64,000 bases of DNA. Source: Bailinhaonella thermotolerans (GTDB lineage Bacteria; Actinomycetota; Actinomycetes; Streptosporangiales; Streptosporangiaceae). Below are positions 8,068-16,648 of the stretch, piece after piece. The stretch spans positions 62,001-126,000 of the forward strand of contig NZ_QZEY01000003.1 in NCBI RefSeq assembly GCF_003594875.1, in the 5' to 3' direction. Within the stretch, counting starts at the first letter, position 1. Each line of letters starts with the position of its first letter. The position numbers were made by a program, and so were the translations under genes. The notes under the pieces are model-generated. The model was not told the origin of the DNA, ran no database searches, and saw only the letters and a program-made list of their open reading frames with translations.

Positions 8068-8490
8068 CTGGTGTCTCCCTTGGAGGTTCTCGCCGGCTCT
8101 CTGCCGACACCCTCAAGAGTGCTGCTAAGACCCCCGCCCCCACATTGGGCGGATGCCTTATCTGCGCCGCCTCATGAGGCCCCGGCGGACCCTCCCCGCC
8201 TAAGCACCCGGCTCAGGACCCCCGCCGGCGTCTAAGCATCCGCACCGAGCGCCCCTGAGACCCGGCTCAGACCCGGCTCAGACCCGGCTCAGACGCTGAC
8301 TCAGACCCGGCTCGGACCCGGCTCGGACCCTGGCGCGGACGCCCCTCCGTCCCGTGGCTCGGGCCCCGGATCGGAGCGGGTACGGCGGAGCCCGCCGGGC
8401 CCTCCCGAAGGAGGTACGCCGACCGCGAAACGGGCAGGTCCGGGGCGGAACGGGGGTGCCTTCGTTTGGCTTGAGGGGGTCGCGTCGGCG
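8068..8490. other. Intergenic region with low-complexity repeats
   Basis: Divergent spacer between the small-protein genes (minus) and deoC (plus). It holds an 11-bp tandem array and the SD of deoC (GAGGGGG, about 8470). No gene with a credible start was found and no promoter could be assigned firmly. Confidence 0.6.
8258..8331. repeat. Tandem 11-bp repeat (ACCCGGCTCAG-like)
   Basis: About six units of ACCCGGCTC[AG]G, some degenerate, in tandem. Units are contiguous and have no spacer structure, so this is not a CRISPR. Confidence 0.75.
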
Positions 8491-9453
8491 ATGCTGGTGA
8501 ACGTGTCAACCACGACGACCTCGCCCCTTGCCGACGCCGAGATCACGGACACGTCGCTCCGCGCGTTCCTCCACGGTCTCCCCGGCGTCGACCAGGTGGG
8601 CGCCGAGCAGCGGGCGGCCACGCTCGCGTCTCGGTCCATCAAGACCTCAGCCAAGGCTCAGGCCATCGACCTGGCCATCTCCATGGTCGACCTGACCACG
8701 CTCGAAGGGGCGGACACGCCCGGCAAGGTGCGCGCGATGTGCGCCAAGGCCGTGCGGCCCGACCCGGCCGACCCGTCCGTGCCCAAGGTGGCGGCGGTCT
8801 GCGTCTACCCCGACCTCGTCGCGCAGGCCGTCCGGGCCCTCAAGGGGACCGGGGTGAGGGTCGCCAGCGTGGCGACCGCCTTCCCCAGCGGCCGGTCCTC
8901 CCTCGACGTCAAGGTCCAGGACACGAAGCTGGCCGTCGAGGCCGGGGCCGACGAGATCGACATGGTGATCGACCGCGGCGCGTTCCTGTCCGGGCGCTAC
9001 ATGCGGGTGTTCGAGGAGATCGCGCGCATCAAGGCCGCGTGCGGCGACGCCCACCTGAAGGTCATCCTGGAGACCGGCGAACTCGTCACCTACGACAACG
9101 TGCGCCGCGCGTCCTGGCTGGCCATGATGGCCGGGGCGGACTTCATCAAGACCTCCACCGGCAAGATCTCGCCCGCCGCGACCCTGCCGGTGACCATGAT
9201 CATGCTGGAGGCCGTGCGCGACTTCCGCGCCGCCACGGGCGAGATGGTGGGCGTGAAGCCCGCCGGGGGCATCCGCACCACCAAGGACGCGATCAAGCAC
9301 CTGGTGCTGGTCAACGAGGTCGCCGGCGACGACTGGCTCACCCCCGAGTGGTATCGCCTGGGCGCGTCCAGCCTGCTCAACGACCTGCTGATGCAGCGGC
9401 AGAAGATGACCACCGGCCGCTACGCGGGCCCCGACCACTTCACCCTGGACTGA
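8491..9453 (+). CDS. deoC: Deoxyribose-phosphate aldolase
   Basis: 320 aa. Class I aldolase cleaving 2-deoxyribose-5-phosphate to glyceraldehyde-3-phosphate and acetaldehyde in deoxynucleoside catabolism. The Schiff-base lysine is in GADFIKTSTGK (Lys220) and the second active-site lysine in GVKPAGGIRT (Lys256). An N-terminal extension of about 50 residues precedes the TIM barrel, as in other actinobacterial DeoC. The following dehydrogenase gene starts 5 nt after the stop and would be well placed to oxidise the acetaldehyde released. Confidence 0.96.
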   Translation: MLVNVSTTTTSPLADAEITDTSLRAFLHGLPGVDQVGAEQRAATLASRSIKTSAKAQAIDLAISMVDLTTLEGADTPGKVRAMCAKAVRPDPADPSVPKVAAVCVYPDLVAQAVRALKGTGVRVASVATAFPSGRSSLDVKVQDTKLAVEAGADEIDMVIDRGAFLSGRYMRVFEEIARIKAACGDAHLKVILETGELVTYDNVRRASWLAMMAGADFIKTSTGKISPAATLPVTMIMLEAVRDFRAATGEMVGVKPAGGIRTTKDAIKHLVLVNEVAGDDWLTPEWYRLGASSLLNDLLMQRQKMTTGRYAGPDHFTLD

Positions 9454-9458
9454 TCGAC

Positions 9459-10889
9459 ATGTTCGAATACGCACCCGCGCCCGAGTCGCGCGACATCGTC
9501 GACATCCAGCCGTCGTACGGCCTGTTCATCAACGGCGAGTTCGTCGAGGCCCAGGGCGAGGAGCGGGCCAAGACCGTCAACCCCGCCACCGAGGAGGTCC
9601 TGGCCGAGATCTCGTACGCCGGCCAGGCCGACGTGGACCGCGCGGTCCGCGCCGCCCAGGACGCCTACGACGGGGTCTGGGGCCGCATGCCCGGCCGCGA
9701 GCGCGCGAAGTACCTCTTCCGCATCGCCCGGATCATCCAGGAGCGCGCCCGCGAGTTCGCCGTACTGGAGTCCCTCGACAACGGCAAGCCCATCCGCGAG
9801 TCCCGCGACGTGGACGTGCCGCTGGTCGCCGCCCACTTCTTCTACTACGCGGGCTGGGCCGACAAGCTGGAGCACGCCGGCTTCGGCGCGAACCCGCGCC
9901 CGCTGGGCGTGGCCGGCCAGGTCATCCCGTGGAACTTCCCGCTGCTCATGCTGGCGTGGAAGATCGCTCCCGCGCTGGCCTGCGGCAACACCGTCGTGCT
10001 CAAGCCGGCCGAGACCACGCCGCTGACCGCGCTGCTGTTCGCCGACGTCTGCCGCCAGGCCGAGCTGCCCCCGGGCGTCGTCAACATCATCACCGGCGCG
10101 GGCGAGACCGGCCGCATGCTCGTCGGGCGCGAGGGCGTGGACAAGGTCGCGTTCACCGGCTCGACGGAGGTGGGCAAGCAGATCGCCCGCACGCTCGCCG
10201 GCACCGGCAAGAAGCTCACGCTGGAGCTGGGCGGCAAGGCCGCCAACATCGTGTTCGAGGACGCGCCGCTGGACCAGGCCGTCGAGGGCATCGTCAACGG
10301 CATCTTCTTCAACCAGGGCCACGTCTGCTGCGCCGGCTCCCGCCTGCTGGTCCAGGAGTCGATCCAGGACGAGCTGCTGGACGCCCTCAAGCGCCGGCTG
10401 GCCACGCTGCGCCTGGGCGACCCGCTCGACAAGAACACCGACATCGGCGCGATCAACTCCGCCGCGCAGCTCGACAAGATCCGCGAGCTGTCCCGCGCCG
10501 GCGAGGAGGAGGGCGCCGAGCGCTGGTCGCCGCCCTGCGAGCTGCCCGACCGCGGCTACTGGTTCCCGCCGACGCTGTTCACCGGCGTGGCGCAGTCGCA
10601 CCGCATCGCCCGCGAGGAGATCTTCGGGCCGGTCCTGTCCGTGCTGACCTTCCGCACGCCCGCCGAGGCGATCGAGAAGGCCAACAACACCCCGTTCGGC
10701 CTGTCCGCGGGCGTGTGGACCGAGAAGGGCTCGCGCATCCTGTGGATGGCGCAGCGCCTGCGCGCCGGGGTCGTCTGGGCCAACACGTTCAACCGCTTCG
10801 ACCCGGCCTCGCCGTTCGGCGGCTACAAGGAGTCCGGGTTCGGGCGCGAGGGCGGCCGTCACGGGCTGGAGGCCTACCTTGACGTGTGA
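9459..10889 (+). CDS. Aldehyde dehydrogenase (NAD+)
   Basis: 476 aa. Oxidises an aldehyde to the acid, cytoplasmic. The NAD-binding region shows PWNFPLLMLAWKIAPALACGN and FTGSTEVGK. The general base is Glu256 in LELGGK and the catalytic nucleophile is Cys290 in NQGHVCCAGSR. The C-terminus GYKESGFGREGG is canonical. The ATG start lies 5 nt after deoC and gives the normal N-terminus; the open frame upstream overlaps deoC and is spurious. Context suggests acetaldehyde from DeoC as substrate, but this is inferred. Confidence 0.93.
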   Translation: MFEYAPAPESRDIVDIQPSYGLFINGEFVEAQGEERAKTVNPATEEVLAEISYAGQADVDRAVRAAQDAYDGVWGRMPGRERAKYLFRIARIIQERAREFAVLESLDNGKPIRESRDVDVPLVAAHFFYYAGWADKLEHAGFGANPRPLGVAGQVIPWNFPLLMLAWKIAPALACGNTVVLKPAETTPLTALLFADVCRQAELPPGVVNIITGAGETGRMLVGREGVDKVAFTGSTEVGKQIARTLAGTGKKLTLELGGKAANIVFEDAPLDQAVEGIVNGIFFNQGHVCCAGSRLLVQESIQDELLDALKRRLATLRLGDPLDKNTDIGAINSAAQLDKIRELSRAGEEEGAERWSPPCELPDRGYWFPPTLFTGVAQSHRIAREEIFGPVLSVLTFRTPAEAIEKANNTPFGLSAGVWTEKGSRILWMAQRLRAGVVWANTFNRFDPASPFGGYKESGFGREGGRHGLEAYLDV

Positions 10890-11068
10890 CCTCTGGCGCG
10901 TCCGCCGCGTGGGCTACGCCCGGGCGACGCTCCCGCCGCGCCCGGCCGGCTACCCGCGCCCGCGGCGGATGCGGGCGGTGCCGTACGGCATCAGCACCCG
11001 GCGCTGCACGGACCCGGCCGACGCTCCCGTGACGTCACCCGGCTCGATCTACTGGAAGGGGGCCGGGG

Positions 11069-11929
11069 ATGAGTGAGCGCCTGGCCGTACGCAAGACGTA
11101 CAAGCTGTACATCGGCGGGAAATTTCCCCGTTCCGAGAGCGGAAGGTCCTATGTCGTGACCTCCTCGACCGGCGACTTCCTCGCCAACGCGGCGCACGCC
11201 TCGCGCAAGGACGCCCGCGACGCCGTCTCCGCGGCCCGCAAGGCCTTCGGGGGCTGGTCCGGCGCCACGGCGTACAACCGGGGCCAGATCCTCTACCGGA
11301 TCGCCGAGATGCTGGAGGGGCGGCACGCGCAGTTCGTCGCGGAGACCGTCGCCGCCGAGGGCGTCTCGGCCGAGCGCGCCGGTGAGCTGGTGGACGCCGC
11401 GATCGACCGCCTCGTCTGGTACGCCGGGTGGTCGGACAAGGTCTCGGCCGTCGCCGGCTCGTCGAACCCGGTCGCGGGGCCTTACTTCAACTTCTCCACC
11501 CCCGAGCCGACCGGCGTCGTCGCGGTCATGGCGCCGCAGGGCCTGCTCGGCCTGGTCTCGGTGATCGCCCCGGTGATCGTCACCGGCAACACCTGCGTCG
11601 TCGTGGCCGACGGCCGTACGGCGCTGCCCGCGGTCACCCTGGCCGAGGTCCTGGCGACGTCCGACCTGCCCGGCGGCGTGGTCAACATCCTCACCGGGCA
11701 GGCCGCCGAGCTGGCCCCGTGGCTCGCGTCCCACATGGACGTCAACGCCATCGACCTCACCGGCGTCCCGGAGCACCTGGCCGCGGCCTGCGAGGAGGCC
11801 GCCGCGGAGAACCTCAAGCGGGTCTTCCGCCCCCTCCCGCCGGCCACCGACTGGCTGGCCACCCCCGACACCAAGCGCCTCATGGCCTTCCTGGAGACGA
11901 AGACCGTCTGGCACCCGGTAGGCATGTAA
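11069..11929 (+). CDS. Aldehyde dehydrogenase-family protein lacking the catalytic half
   Basis: 286 aa, with good homology to the N-terminal part of aldehyde dehydrogenases: KLYIGGKFPRSESGRSY, AYNRGQILYRIAEMLEGR and GVVAVMAPQGLLGLVSVIAPVIVTGN. The sequence diverges after about residue 230. It has no LELGG glutamate, no FxxxGQxC cysteine and no C-terminal KxSGxGRE. Reading frame and codon use are clean, and a terminator follows directly, so it looks like a maintained short protein rather than fresh decay. It may be a structural partner or allosteric subunit of the full-length enzyme upstream. A 179-bp gap separates the two. Confidence 0.85.
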   Translation: MSERLAVRKTYKLYIGGKFPRSESGRSYVVTSSTGDFLANAAHASRKDARDAVSAARKAFGGWSGATAYNRGQILYRIAEMLEGRHAQFVAETVAAEGVSAERAGELVDAAIDRLVWYAGWSDKVSAVAGSSNPVAGPYFNFSTPEPTGVVAVMAPQGLLGLVSVIAPVIVTGNTCVVVADGRTALPAVTLAEVLATSDLPGGVVNILTGQAAELAPWLASHMDVNAIDLTGVPEHLAAACEEAAAENLKRVFRPLPPATDWLATPDTKRLMAFLETKTVWHPVGM

Positions 11930-11939
11930 GCCCCCGGAC

Positions 11940-11972
11940 ACGGGCCGTGGAGAAACCTCCACGGCCCGTTCC
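11940..11972 (+). terminator. Terminator of the deoC operon
   Basis: A perfect 13-bp stem (ACGGGCCGTGGAG, 11940-11952, with 11957-11969) and an AAAC loop, 10 nt after the stop, followed by TTCCCATT. Confidence 0.85.
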
Positions 11973-11976
11973 CATT

Positions 11977-12082
11977 CCTCAGCCCTTCCCGGCCTCAGCC
12001 CTTCCCGGCCTCAGCCCTTCCCGGCCTCAGCCCTTCCCGGCCTCAGCCCCCCGTTCCCCGCGCCCTCCCGTTCCCCGCGCCC
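11977..12082. repeat. Tandem repeats: 16-bp CCTCAGCCCTTCCCGG and a second C-rich unit
   Basis: About four copies of CCTCAGCCCTTCCCGG, followed by two copies of a 17-18-bp unit containing GTTCCCCGCGCCCTCC. This array runs straight into the first palindromic element. Confidence 0.75.
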
Positions 12083-12083
12083 T

Positions 12084-12146
12084 CCTCGCCGTGATCATGC
12101 GGTTTTGCGCACACGTTGCGCTTAAAACCGCATGATCACGGTGAGG
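12084..12146. repeat. Interspersed palindromic element, copy 1
   Basis: 63 bp. The 23-bp arms CCTCGCCGTGATCATGCGG... and their inverted copy differ at one position. An inner GCGC/GCGC stem surrounds a small loop. Related copies are at 12352, 59358 and 59516. Confidence 0.85.
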
Positions 12147-12187
12147 GTGTGGGGCGGGGCGGTCTTCGGGGGTGTTCTGGCGCGCCG

Positions 12188-12290
12188 GTCCCGAGGGTCG
12201 GTGCCTGGCGCGGGTGACGGGGAGCCAGGCACGCCGGGGCTGCTCCATGTCGGCGCGGACTGCCCGCGAGGGGTCCGCGCGGACACCAGT
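12188..12290. repeat. Two further hairpins inside the palindrome-rich spacer
   Basis: GTGCCTGGC/GCCAGGCAC (about 12200-12232) and GCGCGGAC/GTCCGCGC (about 12255-12282). Part of the first hairpin region (GGTGCC..GG.....GGGTGACGGGG) resembles the tails following copies 3 and 4 of the palindromic element. Confidence 0.55.
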
Positions 12291-12351
12291 GACTCTGCCG
12301 TCCAGCCCGGCGCCAGCCGTACGGCAAGCCCTCCCGGGACGACGGGCACCG

Positions 12352-12416
12352 CCTCTCATGGTGATCATGCGGTTTTGCGCACACCTTGTGCTCAAAAGTG
12401 CAAGATCACGGCGAGG
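12352..12416. repeat. Interspersed palindromic element, copy 2
   Basis: 65 bp. It opens CCTC...GGTGATCATGCGG and closes with CAAGATCACGGCGAGG. The arms are more diverged than in copy 1 (CGG opposite GTG) and offset by one base. Confidence 0.75.
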
Positions 12417-12611
12417 GGAGGGCCGCGGGGAGAGGGCACGCGGTGAGGCGTCGCGGGGAGCGTGCCGTGGGGAGGCCGGGCAGAGGTGTCGCGAGAGAAC
12501 GGGGGTAAAGCGAGCGGCGAGGAGGGGCGTGGGAAGAGGCGGGGTGGGGGCGGTGGGAAGAGGCGGGGTGGGGGCGGGGTTGTGCGGGGGGAGAGGACAG
12601 GTGAGCTCACG

Positions 12612-13502
12612 ATGGGCGACTACGGCAGGGACATCGAGTTCGGGTACTTCCTCGTTCCCAACGCGGCGGACCCCTTGCTCGCGACGGCGCGGCTGGCCGA
12701 CCGGCTGGGGATCGACCTGATCGGGGTGCAGGACCATCCGTACCAGCGGCGGTACGTCGACACGTGGGCGCTGATGCCCATGATCCTGGCGGCCACCGAG
12801 CGCGTGCGGGTCTTCCCCGACGTGGCCAACCTGCCGCTGCGCCAGCCTGCCGTGCTGGCCAAGACCGCCGCCTCCCTCGACCTGCTCAGCGGCGGCCGGT
12901 TCGAGCTCGGCCTCGGCGCGGGCGCGTTCTGGGACGCGATCGAGGCGTACGGCGGGCCGCGCCGCACCCCCGGGGAGGCGCGAAGGGCCCTCGCGGAGGC
13001 CATCGAGGTCATCCGCCGGATCTGGGGCGCCGAGCGCGGTCTCCGCTTCGAGGGCGAGCACTACCGCCTCGCCGGAGCCCAGCCCGGGCCCCGGCCCGCC
13101 CACCCGATCGGCATCTGGCTCGGCGCCGGTGGTCCCAAGACGCTGGAGCTCACCGGCCGCGCCGCCGACGGCTGGGTCCCGTCCTCGTCCTGGGCCCCGC
13201 CCGAGCGCCTGCCCGGGCTCAACGCGGTCATCGACGAGGCGGCCCGGGCGGCGGGCCGCGAGCCCGCGGACATCCGGCGCGTCTACAACGTCAACGGGAC
13301 CATCACCGACGGCCCGGGCGGCGGCTTCCTCAACGGGCCCGCCGAGCAGTGGGCCGACGAGCTGACCGACCTGGCCGTGGCGTACGGCATGGACACCTTC
13401 GTCCTGTGGGCCGAGGGCGACCAGGAGACCCAGCTCCGCCGCTTCGCCGAAGAGGTCGTCCCCGAGGTCCGCGCCCGGGTGGCCGCCGAACGCGCCGCCT
13501 GA
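12612..13502 (+). CDS. LLM-class F420-dependent oxidoreductase
   Basis: 296 aa, luciferase-like TIM barrel. Conserved blocks: GYFLVPNAADPLLATARLADRLGID, LAATERVRVFPDVANLPLRQPAVLAKTAASLDLLSGGRFELGLGAG, and PIGIWLGAGGPKTLELTGRAADGW. Such enzymes use coenzyme F420 (some use FMN) for hydride transfer; the substrate is unknown. The ATG at 12612 starts immediately before the conserved strand. The open frame upstream (from 12462) translates a G/R-rich tandem repeat and is rejected. It follows a cluster of palindromic elements and converges on the next gene with a 19-bp gap. Confidence 0.9.
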   Translation: MGDYGRDIEFGYFLVPNAADPLLATARLADRLGIDLIGVQDHPYQRRYVDTWALMPMILAATERVRVFPDVANLPLRQPAVLAKTAASLDLLSGGRFELGLGAGAFWDAIEAYGGPRRTPGEARRALAEAIEVIRRIWGAERGLRFEGEHYRLAGAQPGPRPAHPIGIWLGAGGPKTLELTGRAADGWVPSSSWAPPERLPGLNAVIDEAARAAGREPADIRRVYNVNGTITDGPGGGFLNGPAEQWADELTDLAVAYGMDTFVLWAEGDQETQLRRFAEEVVPEVRARVAAERAA

Positions 13503-13521
13503 CCCGGGCCGCGCGAGCCGG

Positions 13522-14844
13522 TCAGGGGTGGAGCGACTTGATGGCGGCGCGGTCGGCCTGGGCCTTCTCGGTGCGGTCCTGGGCGTGCCAGGCGTAGGAG
13601 TCCAGGGCCTCGGCGGCCGCGTGCGCCTGTTCCCGCATGTCGGCCAGCTCGGCCGCCACGTGGTCCGCCCGGGTGCGCTCCTGGGCCGTGTGACGCCAGA
13701 TCAGCAGGCCGCCGGTCGCCGCCAGCGCGACGCCGGCGACGATGCCGATCCAGTTGACCAGCAGGATCGCGACCAGGACCACGAGGGCGCCGGCCGCCGT
13801 GAGCGCGATGGGCAGGACCGGCGGGTGCTGCCCGGAGACGCGCTCGGCGAGGTACTGGTTCTGCGCGTCGGCCAGTTCCTCCGGGTCGGGCCCGCCGGGG
13901 CGGATCGTGATCGGGTAGCCGGAGATGGAGACCGTCACCTCGCGCGGGGGAGGGGCGGTCGCGGCGGTGGCCAGGGCCTCGGCGACGGTGTCCACGGCCG
14001 GGGCGGCGATCTTCATGGCCAGGCTCGCGGTCTGCGGGTCGTGGCGCAGGCCCTCGCCGGAGACCGTGTCGTCCAGGAGCAGGTCGGCCAGCGGCTTCAG
14101 GGGCTCGTCCCAGCCCTCCCGCGCCGAGACCAGCATGCGCACGACGTCCGCGGGCTCGGCCTCCATCCGTTCCACGCCCAGCTCCCGGATGACCGGGGTG
14201 GCGGGCTCGTCGGGCGCGGGAGGCGTGACGCCGGCCCGGGGGTGGTTCAGGGCGTGCAGGCGCTCGCACTGGGCGCGCATGCGGGCCAGGCGCAGCGCGG
14301 CCCCGGCCTGCTCGGTGATCGCGGGCACCCCGCGGAGCTCCGGGGGCACGTTGACCATGCCCTCGCCCGGCTGGTACGGCGCGAGCGCGGCCAGCCACCG
14401 GGCGGGGCCCGCGCCGAGTGGAGTCGGCAGGTCCGCCGTCGCCGCGGTGAGCCGCTTGAAGATGAACGCCTTGCCGGCCGGGCCGTACGCCCCGCGCGCG
14501 CAGGCGAGCCAGATCGCCCGCTGGGCGCGGGTGACGGGAGCGTCGGCCGACAGCTCCCCGAACGCGGTGCCCAGCCAGGACGCGCGGATGCGCTCGCCCT
14601 TCCCGGCGACGGCCAGGCCCAGGCAGAGCAGCAGCACGCTGCGGCGCTCGTCCAGCTCCAGGGCCTCCCGGAGCGGTTCAGCGGCGTCGCCGCCGTTGAT
14701 CAGCGCCTGGAGAGCCTCGATCGCGGGGCCGAGCCAGAATCCGGGCACCTCGGGAGGCATGCCGTGGTCACGGCCGAGGTCCGACAGCACGATCTCCGCG
14801 TGACGCCGTACCCCGGCGACGCCCGCGGGCGCGATGAGTTCCAT
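13522..14844 (-). CDS. Unknown membrane protein with C-terminal coiled coil
   Basis: 440 aa, family not recognised. The N-terminal half (about 1-190) is soluble and helical. A middle region (190-310) includes short helices and ISGYPITIRPGGPDPEELADAQNQYLAERV. Two adjacent membrane helices (about 335-378: LPIALTAAGALVVLVAILLV and IGIVAGVALAATGGLLIW) follow, then a charged coiled-coil tail (AQERTRADHVAAELADMREQAHAA). Topology suggests both large domains on the same, probably cytoplasmic, side. Its own promoter region lies after the argS terminator. No pathway can be inferred from its neighbours. Confidence 0.75.
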   Translation of the reverse strand: MELIAPAGVAGVRRHAEIVLSDLGRDHGMPPEVPGFWLGPAIEALQALINGGDAAEPLREALELDERRSVLLLCLGLAVAGKGERIRASWLGTAFGELSADAPVTRAQRAIWLACARGAYGPAGKAFIFKRLTAATADLPTPLGAGPARWLAALAPYQPGEGMVNVPPELRGVPAITEQAGAALRLARMRAQCERLHALNHPRAGVTPPAPDEPATPVIRELGVERMEAEPADVVRMLVSAREGWDEPLKPLADLLLDDTVSGEGLRHDPQTASLAMKIAAPAVDTVAEALATAATAPPPREVTVSISGYPITIRPGGPDPEELADAQNQYLAERVSGQHPPVLPIALTAAGALVVLVAILLVNWIGIVAGVALAATGGLLIWRHTAQERTRADHVAAELADMREQAHAAAEALDSYAWHAQDRTEKAQADRAAIKSLHP

Positions 14845-14887
14845 TGACCTGCAAGCTTAACCAGGACTTGGCGCGACACAGTGATAA

Positions 14888-14915
14888 CGCGCCGTCCGGG
14901 TGCCCGGACGGCGCG
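14888..14915 (-). terminator. Terminator of argS
   Basis: Perfect inverted repeat CGCGCCGTCCGGG / CCCGGACGGCGCG, directly after the argS stop on the minus strand. Confidence 0.8.
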
Positions 14916-14919
14916 CCGA

Positions 14920-16638
14920 TCACATGCGCTCGGGGACCGTGATGCCGAGCAGGCCGAGGCCGGTGACGAGGACGTCCAGCGTCAGCGCCGACAGCGCCAG
15001 CCGCGAGTCGCGGGTCGCCTCGTCGGGGGCCTTGAGGACCGGGCACTCCTCGAAGAACGTCGCGAACGCCTGGGCCACGTCGAACAGGTAGGCGCACAGC
15101 CGGTGCGGCTCGCTCGTCTCGGCGACCTGCGTGAGCACCGAGCCGAACGCCAGGAGCTGCTTGGCCAGCGCGCGCTCGGCCGGGGCCCCGACCACGATCG
15201 GGCCGCGGGCGTCCTCCGGGGTGAAGCCGCCCCGGCGGAAGATCGAGCGCACCCGCACCGCGGCGTACATGAGGTAGGGCGCGGTGTTGCCGGTCAGCGC
15301 CAGCATCCGGTCGAAGTCGAAGATGTACTCGCTGGCGTGGTTCACCGACAGGTCGGCGTACTTCACCGCGCCGATGCCGACCGCCTGCGCGATCTCGTTG
15401 CGGGTCTCCTCGTCGTAGTCGCGGTCGGCCAGCACCTTGCCGGCGCGCTCGACGGCCTCGTCGAGCAGGTCCATCAGCTTGACCGACTCGCCGCTACGGG
15501 TGCGGAACCGCTTGCCGTCCCGGCCCAGCACCATGCCGATCTGGATGTGCTCGGCCCGCTGCCCGGTCAGCCAGCCGGCCTCGCGGGCGGCGGCGAAGAC
15601 CATCTGGAAGTGCAGCGACTGGTCCGCCCCGACGACGTAGAGCATCTGGTCGGCGCGCAGGTCGCGGACGCGGTGCCGGATCGCGGCCAGGTCGGTCGTG
15701 GCGTAGCCGTACCCGCCGTCGCTCTTGCGGACGATCAGCGGCAGCGGCTGGTCGTCGCGGCCGGTGAAGCCGGGCGGGAAGACGCAGATCGCGCCCTCGC
15801 TCTCGACGGCGACGCCCTTGGCCTCCAGCTCCTCGATCGTGTCGGCGAGCATCGGGTTGTACTTGCTCTCGCCCGCGAGGTCCGCGTCGGTCAGCGTCAC
15901 GCCGAGCTTGTCGTAGACCCGGTTGATGTACGCCAGGGAGTCGTCCACGAACTCCCGCCACAGGGCGAGCGTCGTCTCGTCGCCGCCCTGCAGCAGGACC
16001 ACGCGGCGGCGGGACCGGTCGGCGAACTCCTTGTCGGCGTCGAAGCGGCTGCGGGCGGCCTGGTAGAACTCGTTGATCTCCCCGGACGCGAGCTGGGCGC
16101 GGGCGACGTCCTCGCCGATCTCCAGCATGTACTCGATGAGCATGCCGAACTGGGTGCCCCAGTCGCCGAGGTGGTTCTGCCGGATGACCCGGTCGCCGAG
16201 GCGCTCGTGGATCCGCGCCAGCGCGTCGCCCACGATCGTCGTGCGCAGGTGGCCGACGTGCATCTCCTTGGCGATGTTGGGCGCGGAGTAGTCGATCACG
16301 ACGGTCCGCCGCTCGCCCCCGGCCCGGAGGCCCTCGCGCAGCTCGCGGGTCGCCTCGCCGGCGATCCAGTCGTCGCGCAGCGTCAGGTTGAGGAAGCCGG
16401 GGCCGCTGATCTCGACGTTCGCGCACACGTCGGCGACGTCGAGGTGGGACACGATCTCGTCGGCGACCTCCCGCGGCGCCCGTCGCAGCCGCTTGCCCAG
16501 GCTCAGCGCCACGTTCGCCTGGTAGTCGGCGAACTGCGACGGCCGGATGAGCGGATCTGCGGAAGAGTACTCCTCGCCGAAGGCGGCGCCCAGCGCGCGC
16601 TGGACCCGCTCGGTGAGAACGAGCTGCGGGTCAGACAT
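14920..16638 (-). CDS. argS: Arginyl-tRNA synthetase
   Basis: 572 aa. Charges tRNA-Arg. Class I synthetase: HIGH-type motif in AKEMHVGHLRTTIVGDALAR, the conserved YVVGADQSLHFQMVFAAAREAGW block, and a KMSK-like RFRTRSGESVKLMDLLDEA. The C-terminal anticodon-binding DALR domain ends LLGITVPERM. The N-terminal domain DPQLVLTERVQRALGAAF is normal. It lies 10 nt downstream of the P-type ATPase gene, so the two are probably co-transcribed. Confidence 0.97.
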   Translation of the reverse strand: MSDPQLVLTERVQRALGAAFGEEYSSADPLIRPSQFADYQANVALSLGKRLRRAPREVADEIVSHLDVADVCANVEISGPGFLNLTLRDDWIAGEATRELREGLRAGGERRTVVIDYSAPNIAKEMHVGHLRTTIVGDALARIHERLGDRVIRQNHLGDWGTQFGMLIEYMLEIGEDVARAQLASGEINEFYQAARSRFDADKEFADRSRRRVVLLQGGDETTLALWREFVDDSLAYINRVYDKLGVTLTDADLAGESKYNPMLADTIEELEAKGVAVESEGAICVFPPGFTGRDDQPLPLIVRKSDGGYGYATTDLAAIRHRVRDLRADQMLYVVGADQSLHFQMVFAAAREAGWLTGQRAEHIQIGMVLGRDGKRFRTRSGESVKLMDLLDEAVERAGKVLADRDYDEETRNEIAQAVGIGAVKYADLSVNHASEYIFDFDRMLALTGNTAPYLMYAAVRVRSIFRRGGFTPEDARGPIVVGAPAERALAKQLLAFGSVLTQVAETSEPHRLCAYLFDVAQAFATFFEECPVLKAPDEATRDSRLALSALTLDVLVTGLGLLGITVPERM

Positions 16639-16648
16639 GCGCCCAAGC

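Noticed and set aside
8258..8331. CRISPR array
   Set aside because: Units are contiguous 11-mers without spacers and no cas genes are present.
11030..11043. GTGACGTCAC palindrome ahead of the short aldehyde dehydrogenase-like gene as a Crp site
   Set aside because: The half-site spacing is two bases, not six, and there is no supporting promoter.
10879..11076. 65-codon frame between the two aldehyde dehydrogenase-family genes
   Set aside because: Overlaps both neighbours, lacks an SD, has a TTG start and atypical composition.
12462..12611. N-terminal extension of the F420 oxidoreductase
   Set aside because: It translates a tandem G/R-rich DNA repeat; the family fold begins at ATG 12612 with an SD upstream.
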